This document shows positions 16,710-26,018 of a stretch of DNA of 64,000 bases, piece after piece; position 1 is the first letter of the stretch, and every line of letters starts with the position of its first letter. The DNA is from Caulobacter sp. (GTDB lineage: Bacteria > Pseudomonadota > Alphaproteobacteria > Caulobacterales > Caulobacteraceae). Position numbers and translations under genes: made by a program. The stretch covers positions 62,001 through 126,000 of the forward strand of contig JAGHZU010000011.1 in the NCBI GenBank assembly GCA_017745235.1. Direction: 5' to 3'. Below the pieces are notes generated by a model. It ran no database searches, was not told where the DNA came from, and saw only the letters and a list, made by a program, of their open reading frames with translations.

Positions 16710-17540
16710 ATGACCCTCGAAGACACGGCCGAGATCGCCGCCGAAACCCGTACCGGCCAGATCAAGATCCACAAGCCCGAGGACTTCGAGGGCATGCGCC
16801 GCGCCGGCAAGCTGGCGGCCGAGTGCCTGGACATGCTGGTTCCGCACGTGCAGCCGGGCGTATCGTCCGACCACCTGGACACCCTGGCCCGCGAGTTCAT
16901 CCTCGATCACGGCGCCCTGCCCGCCTGCCTGTTCTATCGCGGCTATCCCAAGACGGTCTGCATTTCGCGCAACCACGTGGTCTGCCACGGCATCCCAGGC
17001 GACTGGGCCCTGCGCGAAGGCGACATCGTCAACATCGACGTCACCGTGATCGTCGACGGCTGGCACGGCGACACCTCGCGCATGTACGGCGTGGGCGAAG
17101 TCGGTCCGCGGGCGCGCCGTCTTGTCGAAATCACCTATGAGGGCATGAAGCGCGGCCTGGACGCGGTGAAGCCGGGCGCGACCCTGGGCGATATCGGCTA
17201 CGCCATCCAGAGCTATGTCGAGGCCCAGCGCTGCAGCGTCGTGCGCGATTTCTGCGGCCACGGCCTGGGCAAGGTGTTCCACGACGCCCCCAACATCCTG
17301 CACTTCGGCCGTCCTGGTCAGGGCGCGGTGCTGAAGCCCGGCATGTTCTTCACCGTCGAGCCGATGGTGAACCTGGGCAAGCCGGCGGTGAAAGTGCTGA
17401 ACGATGGCTGGACCGCCGTGACGCGCGACAAATCCCTCTCGGCTCAGTGCGAGCACTCGATCGGCGTGACGGAAGACGGGTACGAGATCTTCACCGCTTC
17501 GCCGGCCGGCCTGTTCCAGCCCGCGATCCTGGGCGGCTAA
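16710..17540 (+). CDS. map: Type I methionine aminopeptidase
   Basis: The 276-aa enzyme removes the initiator Met from nascent proteins. Metal ligands are visible in NIDVTVIVDGWHGDTSRM (two Asp), DFCGHGLGKVFH (His), FTVEPMV (Glu) and QCEHSIGVT (Glu). The substrate His lies in VVCHGIPGDW. The length is normal (E. coli 264) with a short N-terminal extension. It follows the sfsA remnant and precedes radC, the expected native order. Confidence 0.96.
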   Translation: MTLEDTAEIAAETRTGQIKIHKPEDFEGMRRAGKLAAECLDMLVPHVQPGVSSDHLDTLAREFILDHGALPACLFYRGYPKTVCISRNHVVCHGIPGDWALREGDIVNIDVTVIVDGWHGDTSRMYGVGEVGPRARRLVEITYEGMKRGLDAVKPGATLGDIGYAIQSYVEAQRCSVVRDFCGHGLGKVFHDAPNILHFGRPGQGAVLKPGMFFTVEPMVNLGKPAVKVLNDGWTAVTRDKSLSAQCEHSIGVTEDGYEIFTASPAGLFQPAILGG

Positions 17541-17624
17541 TCCTCTCCTCCCACGAGGGAAGGACCAAGGCCCTCGACAACCTTCAATTGATCTGACCTA
17601 CTTCGCCCGCATAGCGGGGGCGCG

Positions 17625-18353
17625 ATGGTCAGCGGCAAGTCACTGATGAAGCGGGCGCACGGCGTGGCCGAGGCCCCGCCCGCCGCCCATCATCTGGGCC
17701 ATCGAGAGCGGCTGCGCGAACGCGCCAAGGCCGGCGGGCTGACGGCCCTCCCCGACTACGAGTTGCTGGAGCTCTATCTCTTCCGCACCTTCGCCCGGGG
17801 CGACGTCAAGCCCGTGGCCAAGGCCCTTTTGGCGCGGTTCGGTTCGTTCGGCGCGGTGATCGCCGCCTCGATCGATGAGCTGAAGACCGTGCCGGGCGTC
17901 GGCGAGAGCGCGGCTGTCGACCTGAAGCTGCTGCACGAAGCCGCCCTGCGCGCGGGGCGGGACAAGATCGCGAAGCGGCCGGTGATCTCGTCATGGACGG
18001 CGCTTCTCGGCTATGTTCGCGTGGCCTTGGCTAACGAACCGCGCGAACAGTTCCGGGTGTTGTTCCTCGACAACCGCAACCAGCTGATCGCCGACGAGAT
18101 TCTCAACCACGGCACCGTCGATCACGCACCGGTCTATCCGCGTGAGGTGATGCGTCGCGCGCTGGAGCTGTCGAGCAGCAACATCATCCTGCTGCACAAT
18201 CATCCCAGTGGCGACCCCACGCCCTCGCGGCCCGACATCGAGATGACCAAGCAGATCGTGGAGGCCGGCCGAGCGCTGAAGATCGGCGTCCACGACCACC
18301 TCGTGGTTGGGCGCGACGGGGTCGCCAGCTTCAAGGCCCTGGGCCTGATGTGA
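17625..18353 (+). CDS. radC: RadC family JAMM-domain protein
   Basis: The 242-aa protein has a helix-hairpin-helix-like N-terminal part (PDYELLELYLFRTFARG, VPGVGESAAVDLKLLHEAAL). A C-terminal MPN/JAMM metalloprotease-like domain follows with the zinc motif HNHPSGDPTPSRPD. Despite the name, a DNA-repair role for RadC is doubtful in the literature. It has the family's usual length and is in the native position after map. Confidence 0.93.
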   Translation: MVSGKSLMKRAHGVAEAPPAAHHLGHRERLRERAKAGGLTALPDYELLELYLFRTFARGDVKPVAKALLARFGSFGAVIAASIDELKTVPGVGESAAVDLKLLHEAALRAGRDKIAKRPVISSWTALLGYVRVALANEPREQFRVLFLDNRNQLIADEILNHGTVDHAPVYPREVMRRALELSSSNIILLHNHPSGDPTPSRPDIEMTKQIVEAGRALKIGVHDHLVVGRDGVASFKALGLM

Positions 18354-18434
18354 CGCGCGGATGCATCCGGCTCCGCTTTTTTGGCGTTGTGGTTTAGCGG
18401 CGCAGTATGGCGCCTGCTTCGAGGAGGATCGCGG

Positions 18435-19136
18435 ATGGATCGTCGTCTTCTCCTGGCCTCGGCCCTGGGCCTTCTGGTTCCGGGCCTGGCCCTGGCTCAA
18501 GGTCCGGGCGGTGGCCGCCCGGGTGGCGGAGGCCCTGGCGGCGGAGGCGGCTCGCCTCCCGGCGGCGGTGGAGGCGGCGGACAACGTCCCCCCGGCGGCA
18601 GCGGAGGGCAACGCCCTCCTGGCGGCGGCAATCCCGGAGGCGGCGGCCCTGGCGGTGGGCGTCCTCCTGGCGGCGGAAGCACGCGCCCGCCTCCCAGCGG
18701 CGGGTCCGGCGGAACGCGCCCACCTGGCGGCGGCTCCGGCGTCGGCCCGCGTCCGCCCGGCGGCAACACGCGCCCCCCCGGCAATTCCGGAGGCCCAAAA
18801 CCGCCCAGCGGCGGCGGCCACCGCCCGCCTCCCCGGCCTCAACCCTCGCCGCCTCTCGGTCCGCACCGCCCCGGCTCGGGCCGCCCGCCGGGGTTCCGCC
18901 CCATCCGCGGGCCGACATGGCGCTATCCGCGCGGCTACAGCTATCGCCGCTGGACGATCGGCCTGTTGCTGCCGGCCGTCTTCCTGAGCTCGGCCTACTA
19001 TTATGAGGACTATTGGCGCATGGGCCTGGATGGCCCGCCGTGGGGCTACCGATGGGTGCGCTACGGACCGGACCTGCTGCTGGTCGAGATCGGCACGGGT
19101 CGCATCTCGGACGTGATCTACGGCGCCTTCTACTAG
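18435..19136 (+). CDS. RcnB-like periplasmic protein with a long Gly/Pro-rich region
   Basis: The 233-aa precursor has a signal peptide (RRLLLASALGLLVPGLALAQ). About 120 residues of irregular Gly- and Pro-rich repeats (PPGGGG, GGQRPPGG, RPPG units) follow. A C-terminal domain ends YRWVRYGPDLLLVEIGTGRI, as in RcnB-family proteins (RcnB modulates nickel/cobalt efflux in E. coli). The repeat region is probably disordered. Start ATG at 18435 follows GAGGAGGATCG. Metal-related function is family knowledge only, and the extended linker is unusual in length. Confidence 0.75.
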   Translation: MDRRLLLASALGLLVPGLALAQGPGGGRPGGGGPGGGGGSPPGGGGGGGQRPPGGSGGQRPPGGGNPGGGGPGGGRPPGGGSTRPPPSGGSGGTRPPGGGSGVGPRPPGGNTRPPGNSGGPKPPSGGGHRPPPRPQPSPPLGPHRPGSGRPPGFRPIRGPTWRYPRGYSYRRWTIGLLLPAVFLSSAYYYEDYWRMGLDGPPWGYRWVRYGPDLLLVEIGTGRISDVIYGAFY

Positions 19137-19146
19137 GGTCCGGCAA

Positions 19147-19177
19147 GACGGGCGACGGACCTTGACCGTCGCCCGTC
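19147..19177 (+). terminator. Strong hairpin between the RcnB-like gene and the dipeptidase gene
   Basis: A perfect 12-bp stem (GACGGGCGACGG / CCGTCGCCCGTC) with a 7-base loop lies ten bases after the RcnB-like stop. It has no U tract, so it may be a weak terminator, an mRNA 3'-end stabiliser or a spacer hairpin in a two-gene transcript. Confidence 0.5.
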
Positions 19178-19217
19178 GATCCCCGAGCGTGGCGCTTCGC
19201 CATCGTCCGGAGTTTTC

Positions 19218-20468
19218 ATGGCCCGCTCATTGACCGCCGCCCTGCTGGGCTCAGCCGCCCTCGCTTTCGCCGCGTCCGCTGCCTGGGCTGCCGAGCCCCC
19301 CGCCAAGGACGCCGTCTCCAAGGCGGACCGAGCGCTGCACGAGCGCGTCCTGACTCTGGACACCCACCTGGACACCCCCGAGCATTTCGCGCGCCGGGGC
19401 TGGAGCATGATCGACCGCCATTCGGTCGCCGAAGACGGCACCCAGGTCGACTGGCCGCGCATGAACGCCGGTGGCCTGGATGGCGGCTTCTTTGTCATCT
19501 ACACCGGCCAGGGCGAGCTGAGCGCCGAGGGCTACCGCAAGGCCCGCGACTTCGCCCTCAACCGCGCCACCGAGATCCGCGAGATGGTGGCCGCCCATTC
19601 CGACAAGTTCGAACTGGCCTACGCCCCGGCGGACGCTGAGCGGATCAACAAGGCCAGCAAGAAGTTCGTCTTCCAGAGCATCGAGAACAGCTGGCCCATG
19701 GGTGAGGACCTCACCCTGATGCAGACCTTCTACGGCGCCGGCGTGCGCATGGCCGGACCGGTCCACTTCCGCAACAACCAGTTCGCCGACAGCTCGACCG
19801 ACAAGCCGATCTGGCACGGCTTCTCGCCGTTGGGCCTGCGCTGGCTGGCCGAAGCCAACCGCCTGGGCATCATCATCGACGTCAGCCACGCCTCCGACGA
19901 TGTGGTCGACCAGGCCGTGGCCCTGTCGAAGGTCCCGATCATCGCCTCGCACTCGGGCGCCAAGGCCGTCTACGACCATCCCCGCAACCTCGACGACGGC
20001 CGGTTGAAGAAGATCGCCGACGCCGGCGGGGTGATCTGCATCAACTCGGTCTATCTGAAGAACACCGCCGCCAGCCCCGAACGCCTGGCCGCCCTCAAGG
20101 CGCTGGGACCCGCCCCGGACAGCGAGACCGGCACCGAGGCCGAGATTGTCGCCTACGCCAAGAAGATCGCGGCGGTGAACGTCAAGTATCCGCCCGTGCG
20201 CGCCACGTTCGAGGACTTCATGGCCAGCCTGCTGCACACGCTGAAGGTGGTCGGTCCCCAGCACGTGGGCATCGGCGCCGACTGGGACGGCGGCGGCGGC
20301 GTGGTCGATTTCGAGGACATCGCCGATCTGCCCAAGGTTACCGCTCGCCTGAAGGCCGCCGGCTACACTGACGCCGACGTGGCGGCCATCTGGAGCGGCA
20401 ACGTCCTGCGCGTCATGCAGCAGGTTCAGGACTACGCCGCCAAGGCCAAGACTCCGCCCGCCGGCTAG
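19218..20468 (+). CDS. Secreted M19 family membrane dipeptidase
   Basis: The 416-aa precursor has a Sec signal peptide ([14 protein letters not shown]). An amidohydrolase-type TIM barrel of the renal-dipeptidase family follows. Metal ligands are visible as HxD in [10 protein letters not shown], Glu in [10 protein letters not shown], and His in [10 protein letters not shown] and IIASHSGAK. The closing motif is IGADWDGG. It hydrolyses dipeptides in the periplasm or at the cell surface. Convergent with glnE. Confidence 0.92.
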   Translation: MARSLTAALLGSAALAFAASAAWAAEPPAKDAVSKADRALHERVLTLDTHLDTPEHFARRGWSMIDRHSVAEDGTQVDWPRMNAGGLDGGFFVIYTGQGELSAEGYRKARDFALNRATEIREMVAAHSDKFELAYAPADAERINKASKKFVFQSIENSWPMGEDLTLMQTFYGAGVRMAGPVHFRNNQFADSSTDKPIWHGFSPLGLRWLAEANRLGIIIDVSHASDDVVDQAVALSKVPIIASHSGAKAVYDHPRNLDDGRLKKIADAGGVICINSVYLKNTAASPERLAALKALGPAPDSETGTEAEIVAYAKKIAAVNVKYPPVRATFEDFMASLLHTLKVVGPQHVGIGADWDGGGGVVDFEDIADLPKVTARLKAAGYTDADVAAIWSGNVLRVMQQVQDYAAKAKTPPAG

Positions 20469-20479
20469 CGGAGCCCAAC

Positions 20480-20504
20480 GGCCGCCCCTTCGCCCGGGGC
20501 GGCC
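20480..20504. terminator. Hairpin between the convergent dipeptidase and glnE genes
   Basis: A 9-bp perfect GC stem (GGCCGCCCC / GGGGCGGCC) with a 7-base loop fills the 39-base gap between the two stop codons. No U run is present on either strand, so it may work as a shared 3' end rather than as a classical intrinsic terminator. Confidence 0.45.
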
Positions 20505-20507
20505 GGC

Positions 20508-23420
20508 TCAGCCCTTCACCACCGCTTCATAGGCCGAACGCGCCTCGACCTTGGCCCTGGCCAGCTTGGTCTTCAGCGAGCGAAACTCGCGCACCCCGCC
20601 CGCCCGGGCCAGCAGGGCGCGGAAGGCCTTGGGTTCGCTGTCGGGGTCGTGGCCGTCTTCCAGCGCGACCTTCAGGAGCTGGGAGAGATCCTGCTCCAGC
20701 CGCCAGGCCGCTTCCAAGGCCGTCAGGGCCGCATGATCGCCCAGCCCGGCCTCACGCAACGCGCCCAGGGCCTCGCCGGTGTTCTGGGCCAGCGGACCGC
20801 CCGAGGCGGCGTGGGCCAGTTGCAGGAACTGCGCGGCGAATTCGATGTCGACCAGGCCGCCCGGCGTCAGCTTCAGGTCCCAGTCGCCCTTGCCGGGCCG
20901 TTCGCGCTCCATCAGTTCGCGCATCTCGATCACGTCGAGCGCGGTCTTGGCCACGTCCCGGGGCCGGCGCAGCGCCGCCTCGATAGCGTCCTCGGCCTTC
21001 GCCTTGAACTCGGGCGAACTGGCCCAGACGGCCCGCGCCCGCGTCAGGGCCTGCAACTCCCAGGTCTCGGCCTCGCGATCGTAATAGTCCTCGAACGCGG
21101 CGAAGCTCACCGCGACCGGCCCCTTCGTGCCGGAAGGCCTCAGCTTCAGGTCCACCTCGTATAGCGTCCCCTCGCCCGTCGGCGCTGACAAGGCCGAAGT
21201 CAGCCTCTGGGTGAAGCGGGCGTAGAAGGTTTCCGCGCCCCAGGCCTTCACAGCCGACATCGCCGCCGGCTCGTCGGCCTCGTAAAGAGTCATCAGGTCC
21301 AGGTCCGACTTGGCGGTCATCTCGCGCGAGCCGGCCTTACCCAAAGCCACGACGGCCACCTGCCCCGGGAACGTCCCGCCCAGACGCTCGACCTCGGCCA
21401 GGGCCGCCGGCGCCAGACCGCCGACGATCAGGTCGGCGAGGTCCGCGAAAGCGGCTCCCACGTCTCGCGCCCCCGCCGTGCCGCTGATCACGCGCACGCC
21501 GATGCGAAAACTCTGGTCGCGGAACAGCCGCCGCGCCGCATCCATCGCACCTTCGAAATCGGCCGGGTCCCACGGCGCGACCTCGGGCATCTCCATGGGA
21601 CCGAAGAACGCCGGATCCAGCAGGGCGTCCAGGGCCGTGGGCCGCCGCGCCAAGGTGCCGGCCAGGCGTGGGGCGAACGCCATCACCTCCACGATCAGCT
21701 CGAACAGGCGCGGCTGGGCCAGGAACAGCGACTGGATCTGTACGCCCGAGCTCAAGCCCTTGAAGAAGTCGCCGAAGCGGTTGAACGCATCGTCCGGCGC
21801 GCCGCTGGCGTTGGCCGCGTCCAGCAGGCGCGGCGCCAGGCGGGTGAAAAGCTCTCGTCCCCGCTCCGTACGGGTGGCGGCGATATGGCCGTGATGCCAG
21901 CCCCGGATGGTGGCGGCCACGCGTTCGGGATGGGCGAAACCCATCCGGCGCAGTGTCGCCAGGGTCTCGGGATCGTCCTCGACGCCCGTGAAGACCAGGC
22001 TGCCGAAGCGCGAGGACAACTCCTCCTCACCTTTGAACAGAGCACCATAGCGGCGGTTGACGCCCTTGAGCATCTTGCCCACCTCGGCGTCGAACGAGCG
22101 CAGGTTGTCGCGCCCCCACAGCGCCGCGACCTTCTTGCGATCGGCGTCGGACTCCGGAAGCTTGTGGGTCTGGTCGTCGGCGATCATCTGCGCCCGATGC
22201 TCGAGCGCCCGCAGCACCTTGTACGCCTCGGTGAGATAGTCGCGATCCTCCGGCGTGACGTGTCCCGCGATCGTCAGAGCCGCCAGCGCGTCCAGGGTGC
22301 GCGGGCTGCGCAGGTCGGGCTGGCGGCCGCCCAGGATAAGCTGCTGGGTCTGAACGAAGAACTCGATCTCGCGGATGCCCCCGCGGCCCAGCTTCAGATC
22401 CGCGCCCTTGGCCGTCAGCCGGTCGTCCACCTTGTAGGCGTGGATCTGGCGCTTGATGGAATGGATGTCGGCGATGGCCGCGAAGTCCAGGTTCCGCCGC
22501 CAGATGAAAGGCTGCAACTGGGCCAGGAAGTCTTCGCCGCGTGCGATGTCGCCCGCCGCGATCCGCGCCTTGATGTGCGCCGCCCGCTCCCAGTTCTGGC
22601 CCACGCTCTCGTAATAGTCCAAGGCCGCGTCGATCGGCATGGCGGGCGGGGTCGAGGAAGGGTCTGGCCTCAGGCGCAGGTCGATGCGGAAGACGTAGCC
22701 GTCGCCCGTGCGCTCGGCCAGCATTCGCCCCAGGTGCTGGGTCAGGCGCACCGCCACCGTCTGGGCCTCGGCGTTCTCGGTTACCGGCAGGGCCTCGGGC
22801 GCGTAGAAGACGGAGAAGTCGATGTCGCTGGAATAGTTCAGCTCGAACGCGCCATGCTTGCCCATGGCGACGCAGAAGAGGCCCGGGATCGGCCCTTCAG
22901 GCCCCTCTCCCACCTGGGTCAGGGCCCCGCGCGCCACCTCCAGCCGGGCCGCCTGGGCCAGGCTAGCGTGCAAGGACGCATCGGCGAAGCGGGTCAGGGC
23001 CCCGGTCACCGCGTCCAGGTCCCACACCCCGCCCAGGTCGCATAGGGCCGTCAGCAGGTGCAGATCGCCCTTCAGTTCACGCAGCATGCGGCGAGCGGTT
23101 TCGAAATCGAGCTCTGCGGCCACAGCCTCCGCGGCGGCCAGGATCGCTTCCAGGCGCGCCTCAGGATCGCTCTCGAGGATTGTCGGCAGCCGCCGGCCGT
23201 CGCGCCGCGCCAGCCCCGCCAGATAGGACGAGGCGCCGAACACCGGCGCCAGGGCAGGCCAGGCAGGCTCGACCAGGGCCATCGCCTCGCCGACCTTCTT
23301 GCCGATCGCCTCGTGCGCCCGTTCGGCGGCCTTGGGATCGATAACGGGGCCGCAGGGGGCGAGGCGTTCGAGCAGACGAGTCATGTCGTCACTGTGGCGC
23401 GACAGCCCAGCCGTCGTCAT
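20508..23420 (-). CDS. glnE: GlnE, bifunctional glutamine synthetase adenylyltransferase/deadenylyltransferase
   Basis: The 970-aa protein has two nucleotidyltransferase domains, each followed by a helical GlnD-adenylyl domain. The N-terminal (deadenylylating) site is GKHGAFELNYSSDIDFSVFY. The C-terminal (adenylylating) site is GKAGSREMTAKSDLDLMTLY. It controls glutamine synthetase activity under PII signalling. The start at 23420 (MTTAGLSRHSDD) is chosen; an ATG 12 codons later (MTRLLERL) is the alternative, and the open frame upstream of 23420 lies inside the next gene. Its start is 17 bases after the aldolase-like gene stop, suggesting co-transcription. Confidence 0.96.
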   Translation of the reverse strand: MTTAGLSRHSDDMTRLLERLAPCGPVIDPKAAERAHEAIGKKVGEAMALVEPAWPALAPVFGASSYLAGLARRDGRRLPTILESDPEARLEAILAAAEAVAAELDFETARRMLRELKGDLHLLTALCDLGGVWDLDAVTGALTRFADASLHASLAQAARLEVARGALTQVGEGPEGPIPGLFCVAMGKHGAFELNYSSDIDFSVFYAPEALPVTENAEAQTVAVRLTQHLGRMLAERTGDGYVFRIDLRLRPDPSSTPPAMPIDAALDYYESVGQNWERAAHIKARIAAGDIARGEDFLAQLQPFIWRRNLDFAAIADIHSIKRQIHAYKVDDRLTAKGADLKLGRGGIREIEFFVQTQQLILGGRQPDLRSPRTLDALAALTIAGHVTPEDRDYLTEAYKVLRALEHRAQMIADDQTHKLPESDADRKKVAALWGRDNLRSFDAEVGKMLKGVNRRYGALFKGEEELSSRFGSLVFTGVEDDPETLATLRRMGFAHPERVAATIRGWHHGHIAATRTERGRELFTRLAPRLLDAANASGAPDDAFNRFGDFFKGLSSGVQIQSLFLAQPRLFELIVEVMAFAPRLAGTLARRPTALDALLDPAFFGPMEMPEVAPWDPADFEGAMDAARRLFRDQSFRIGVRVISGTAGARDVGAAFADLADLIVGGLAPAALAEVERLGGTFPGQVAVVALGKAGSREMTAKSDLDLMTLYEADEPAAMSAVKAWGAETFYARFTQRLTSALSAPTGEGTLYEVDLKLRPSGTKGPVAVSFAAFEDYYDREAETWELQALTRARAVWASSPEFKAKAEDAIEAALRRPRDVAKTALDVIEMRELMERERPGKGDWDLKLTPGGLVDIEFAAQFLQLAHAASGGPLAQNTGEALGALREAGLGDHAALTALEAAWRLEQDLSQLLKVALEDGHDPDSEPKAFRALLARAGGVREFRSLKTKLARAKVEARSAYEAVVKG

Positions 23421-23437
23421 CCCGCTTCTTCTGATCC

Positions 23438-24574
23438 TCACCCCGCGAAGAGCTTCACATACTCCTCGACCGGCCGGCGGGTGATGGTGTCGTTGACGTA
23501 GATCTCGATCAAGCCATCCTCGGGTTTGAGCATCCGCACCCCGGCCACGCGCATGCGGTCGAACACCCCCTCGGCCACCTTCGGTTTCACGAGCAGTTCG
23601 CGGATGTTGGAGGCGTTGGGCGCGGGCTTCACCGTCGCCAGGCCCTGGGCCTTCAGCGCCGCGAACAGCTGGTCGGCGGCGGCGAAGGCGGCGGCGTGGC
23701 GGGCGTCGAAGTCGTCCAGCGCCGCCAGGACCGGCACGGCGCATTCCCAGGCCTGATAAATCGTTCCGCCGAACCGGTGGCGAAGGTCGCGCACCTTGTC
23801 GATATCGACCTTGGATCCCGCCAGCACCGCCCCGAACGGGGCGTCCAGATACTTGTAGAGCGAGACATAGACCGTATCGAACAGCGCCGCCGTTCCGGCG
23901 ATGTCGTAGCCGGGCGGCGCCAGCAGCAGCCGCGCGCCGTCTAGGTGCAGGCGAATGTTCTTGGACCGGGCGTAGGCGGCGATCTCGCGCAGGACGGCCG
24001 GATCGATCATCTCGCCCTTCACCCGCCGCACCGGGCTTTCCAGGGCGATGGCGCCAACCTTCAGCGGATAGGGGCCGTTCTCGGCCTCGTCGACGGCGGC
24101 CTTGATCTCGGTCAGGCCGGGCACCGCCTTGCCTCCGCCGAGGGCCACCAGGTTCAGGCCCGAAAGCATCTGGGTCGCGTCGCTCTCGTCCGCATAGAGA
24201 TGGCTCTCGCGCGAGACGATCACCCGGCTGGCCTCCCCCGCCAGCACCCGCACCGCCAGGTGGTTGGCCAGGGTGCCCGTCGCCAGGAACGCGCAATCTT
24301 CCTTGCCCAGCAGCTTGGCGAAGCGCTTTTCCAGCTCCTCCACCGTGCCGCCCGAGAGATAGGCTTCGCGGATGCGGCCCCGCGCCTTCACCAACTCCAG
24401 CAGCCGCTCGGCCGATTTCAACGCGTTGGGCGGGGCGCTGTCGCCCACCAGCCAGACGCTACGCTCGTCGACCGGCGGGAATGGCGGCGGCGCGGACGTC
24501 GCCTGTCGGGCCAGGGCCAGGCCAGGCGCGCTCGCGCCCAGCAGCGACAGGGTCAGGAAATGGCGGCGATCCAT
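23438..24574 (-). CDS. Exported PLP-dependent threonine-aldolase-like lyase
   Basis: The first 22 residues (MDRRHFLTLSLLGASAPGLA) form a twin-arginine-type signal. The rest is a fold-type I PLP enzyme of the beta-eliminating lyase/threonine aldolase family: TGTLANHLAVRVLAGE, LHLDGARLLLAPPGYD (cofactor Asp) and SLYKYLDAPFGAVLAG (probable Schiff-base Lys). The length (378 aa) is that of the family plus the signal. Known threonine aldolases are cytoplasmic, so a Tat signal suggests export of a folded, cofactor-loaded enzyme. The substrate is unknown. Upstream of glnE on the same strand. Confidence 0.85.
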   Translation of the reverse strand: MDRRHFLTLSLLGASAPGLALARQATSAPPPFPPVDERSVWLVGDSAPPNALKSAERLLELVKARGRIREAYLSGGTVEELEKRFAKLLGKEDCAFLATGTLANHLAVRVLAGEASRVIVSRESHLYADESDATQMLSGLNLVALGGGKAVPGLTEIKAAVDEAENGPYPLKVGAIALESPVRRVKGEMIDPAVLREIAAYARSKNIRLHLDGARLLLAPPGYDIAGTAALFDTVYVSLYKYLDAPFGAVLAGSKVDIDKVRDLRHRFGGTIYQAWECAVPVLAALDDFDARHAAAFAAADQLFAALKAQGLATVKPAPNASNIRELLVKPKVAEGVFDRMRVAGVRMLKPEDGLIEIYVNDTITRRPVEEYVKLFAG

Positions 24575-24655
24575 GGCGTCTCCCCGGTTTCGCCACCTCG
24601 CATAACACCAGTCGCCCGAGCAGCTGCGTTAAACCTTGCTCATCTTGGACATTGC

Positions 24656-24683
24656 TTGACAGTCCATGTTACAGGCGTAATCG
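24656..24683 (+). promoter_or_regulatory. Promoter and BlaI-type operator of the blaI-like gene
   Basis: A consensus -35 box TTGACA (24656-24661) is followed by the dyad TTAC-AGGC-GTAA (24669-24680), about 28 bases before the BlaI-like start codon. The dyad shares the TAC-N4-GTA core with the operators known for BlaI/MecI repressors (TACA..TGTA) and with two dyads at 26030-26065. The -10 region (TAATCG) is weak. Autorepression is inference. Confidence 0.55.
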
Positions 24684-24708
24684 TTAGAGTCTCGACGAGG
24701 TCAGCGCC

Positions 24709-25077
24709 ATGAACATCACCCAGGCCGAAAGCCGCATCATGGACGCGCTCTGGACGCGCCACCCTCTCACGGTCGACGAGATCATGGCCGAGGTCGCCGA
24801 GCCTCAGGGTTGGGGCGAGGCCACCGTCAAGACGCTGATCAACCGCCTGCTCAAGCGCAAGGCCATCAAGTCCGAACGCGTGGACGGCCGCGCCCGCTAC
24901 AGTCCCGTTGTTCAGCGGGCCGAGTACGTTCAGTCTGAAAGCCAGAGCCTGCTGAACCGACTTTTCGACGGCCAGCTTACGCCCCTGGTGGCCCATTTCG
25001 CCAAGCACCGGGCCCTGTCGCCCGACGAAATCAAGCAGCTGAAGAAGCTGGTCGCGGATCTCGACGATGGTGGCTGA
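24709..25077 (+). CDS. BlaI/MecI/CopY family transcriptional repressor
   Basis: The 122-aa protein has the winged helix of the family (ITQAESRIMDALWTRHPLTV, WGEATVKTLINRLLKRKAI, ARYSPVVQRAEYVQSE). A C-terminal dimerisation helix pair follows (LVAHFAKHRALSPDEIKQLK). These repressors leave DNA when cleaved by a partner M56 metalloprotease, or upon metal binding in CopY. The next gene encodes such a protease and overlaps by 11 bases. Confidence 0.92.
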   Translation: MNITQAESRIMDALWTRHPLTVDEIMAEVAEPQGWGEATVKTLINRLLKRKAIKSERVDGRARYSPVVQRAEYVQSESQSLLNRLFDGQLTPLVAHFAKHRALSPDEIKQLKKLVADLDDGG

Positions 25078-25966
25078 ACTTCTCGCCCTCGCCCTGCTGC
25101 GCGCCCAGATCGCCGCCGCCGCCGCGGTGCTGCTGGTCCTGGCCCTTCGCACGCCCGTCCGCGCCCTGATCGGCGCTCGCCTAGCCTATCGGCTGTGGGT
25201 CCTGGTCCCGGTCGCCGCCGTGGCCTCGGCCTTCCCCAGCCTGTCCGAAACCCTGGGCGCCGGCTCGCCCGCCACCTTGATGGGCGAAGAGAACGCGTGG
25301 TCGCTGGTGGGCCTGTGGCTGCTGGGCGGCGTCGCCTTCGCCACCGCCATCCTGCTGCAGGAGCGCGCCTTCCGCGCCCGCGCCGAGGCGGGCCGCGCCG
25401 GCCCCGCCGTCATGGGCGTCTTCTGGCCGCGTATCGTCCTGCCGTCCGACTTCGCCACCCGCTATGACGCGGCCACGCGCGAAATCATCGACCTGCACGA
25501 GCGCACCCATATCAAGCGCGGCGATCCGATCGCCAATCTCGCCATCGCCGCCGCCCACGTTCTGGGTTGGTGCAACCCCGTCGTCCACCTTGGGGCGGTC
25601 TGCGCGCGGCTGGACCAGGAACTGGCCTGCGACGCCACCCTGCTGGGCCTGCGCCCCTCACTGCGCAAGCGCTACGCCCAGGCCCTGGTCGAGGCCCATA
25701 CCCTGCGCACTGGCTCGCCCCTGGCCTGCTTCTTCGCCGCCCATCCGCTCCTACTGCGCGTGAAGCTACTGGCGCGCGCCGAACCCAGTCCCCGTCGCCA
25801 GATCGCCGGGGCCCTGGGCGTGGCGGGTATGGCCGTCGTCACCGCCATCGGCGTCTGGACCATCGCGCCGCGCGGTCCCACGCCGCCGCAGCCGATCGAA
25901 TGGCCCGGTCGCGCCGTCGCCGAGGCCCCGGTCGACGGCATCAACCTACCCACAATCCGCCACTAG
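25067..25966 (+). CDS. BlaR1/MecR1-like M56 membrane metallopeptidase
   Basis: The 299-aa protein has N-terminal membrane helices (LLALALLRAQIAAAAAVLLV; SLVGLWLLGGVAFATAILL). A zinc-protease domain follows with HERTH (HExxH) in IIDLHERTHIKRGDP and downstream ELACDATLL, and another membrane helix lies near residue 250. It lacks the extracellular penicillin-binding sensor domain of BlaR1, so the inducing signal is unknown. It presumably cleaves the BlaI-like repressor encoded just upstream. Confidence 0.88.
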   Translation: MVAELLALALLRAQIAAAAAVLLVLALRTPVRALIGARLAYRLWVLVPVAAVASAFPSLSETLGAGSPATLMGEENAWSLVGLWLLGGVAFATAILLQERAFRARAEAGRAGPAVMGVFWPRIVLPSDFATRYDAATREIIDLHERTHIKRGDPIANLAIAAAHVLGWCNPVVHLGAVCARLDQELACDATLLGLRPSLRKRYAQALVEAHTLRTGSPLACFFAAHPLLLRVKLLARAEPSPRRQIAGALGVAGMAVVTAIGVWTIAPRGPTPPQPIEWPGRAVAEAPVDGINLPTIRH

Positions 25967-26018
25967 CCCGGCTGCGGCCGCGGCCGCTTCGCCGAGACCA
26001 CACACGCCGATATCGCCT

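Noticed and set aside
18497..18784. Pro/Gly-rich antisense frame within the RcnB-like gene
   Set aside because: It is simply the complement of the PPGGG repeat codons; it has no start region or neighbours to support translation.
23421..24296. Upstream extension of glnE to a 1262-codon frame
   Set aside because: The extension lies wholly inside the aldolase-like gene in another frame and has no GlnE-like sequence; GlnE proteins are about 950-1000 aa.
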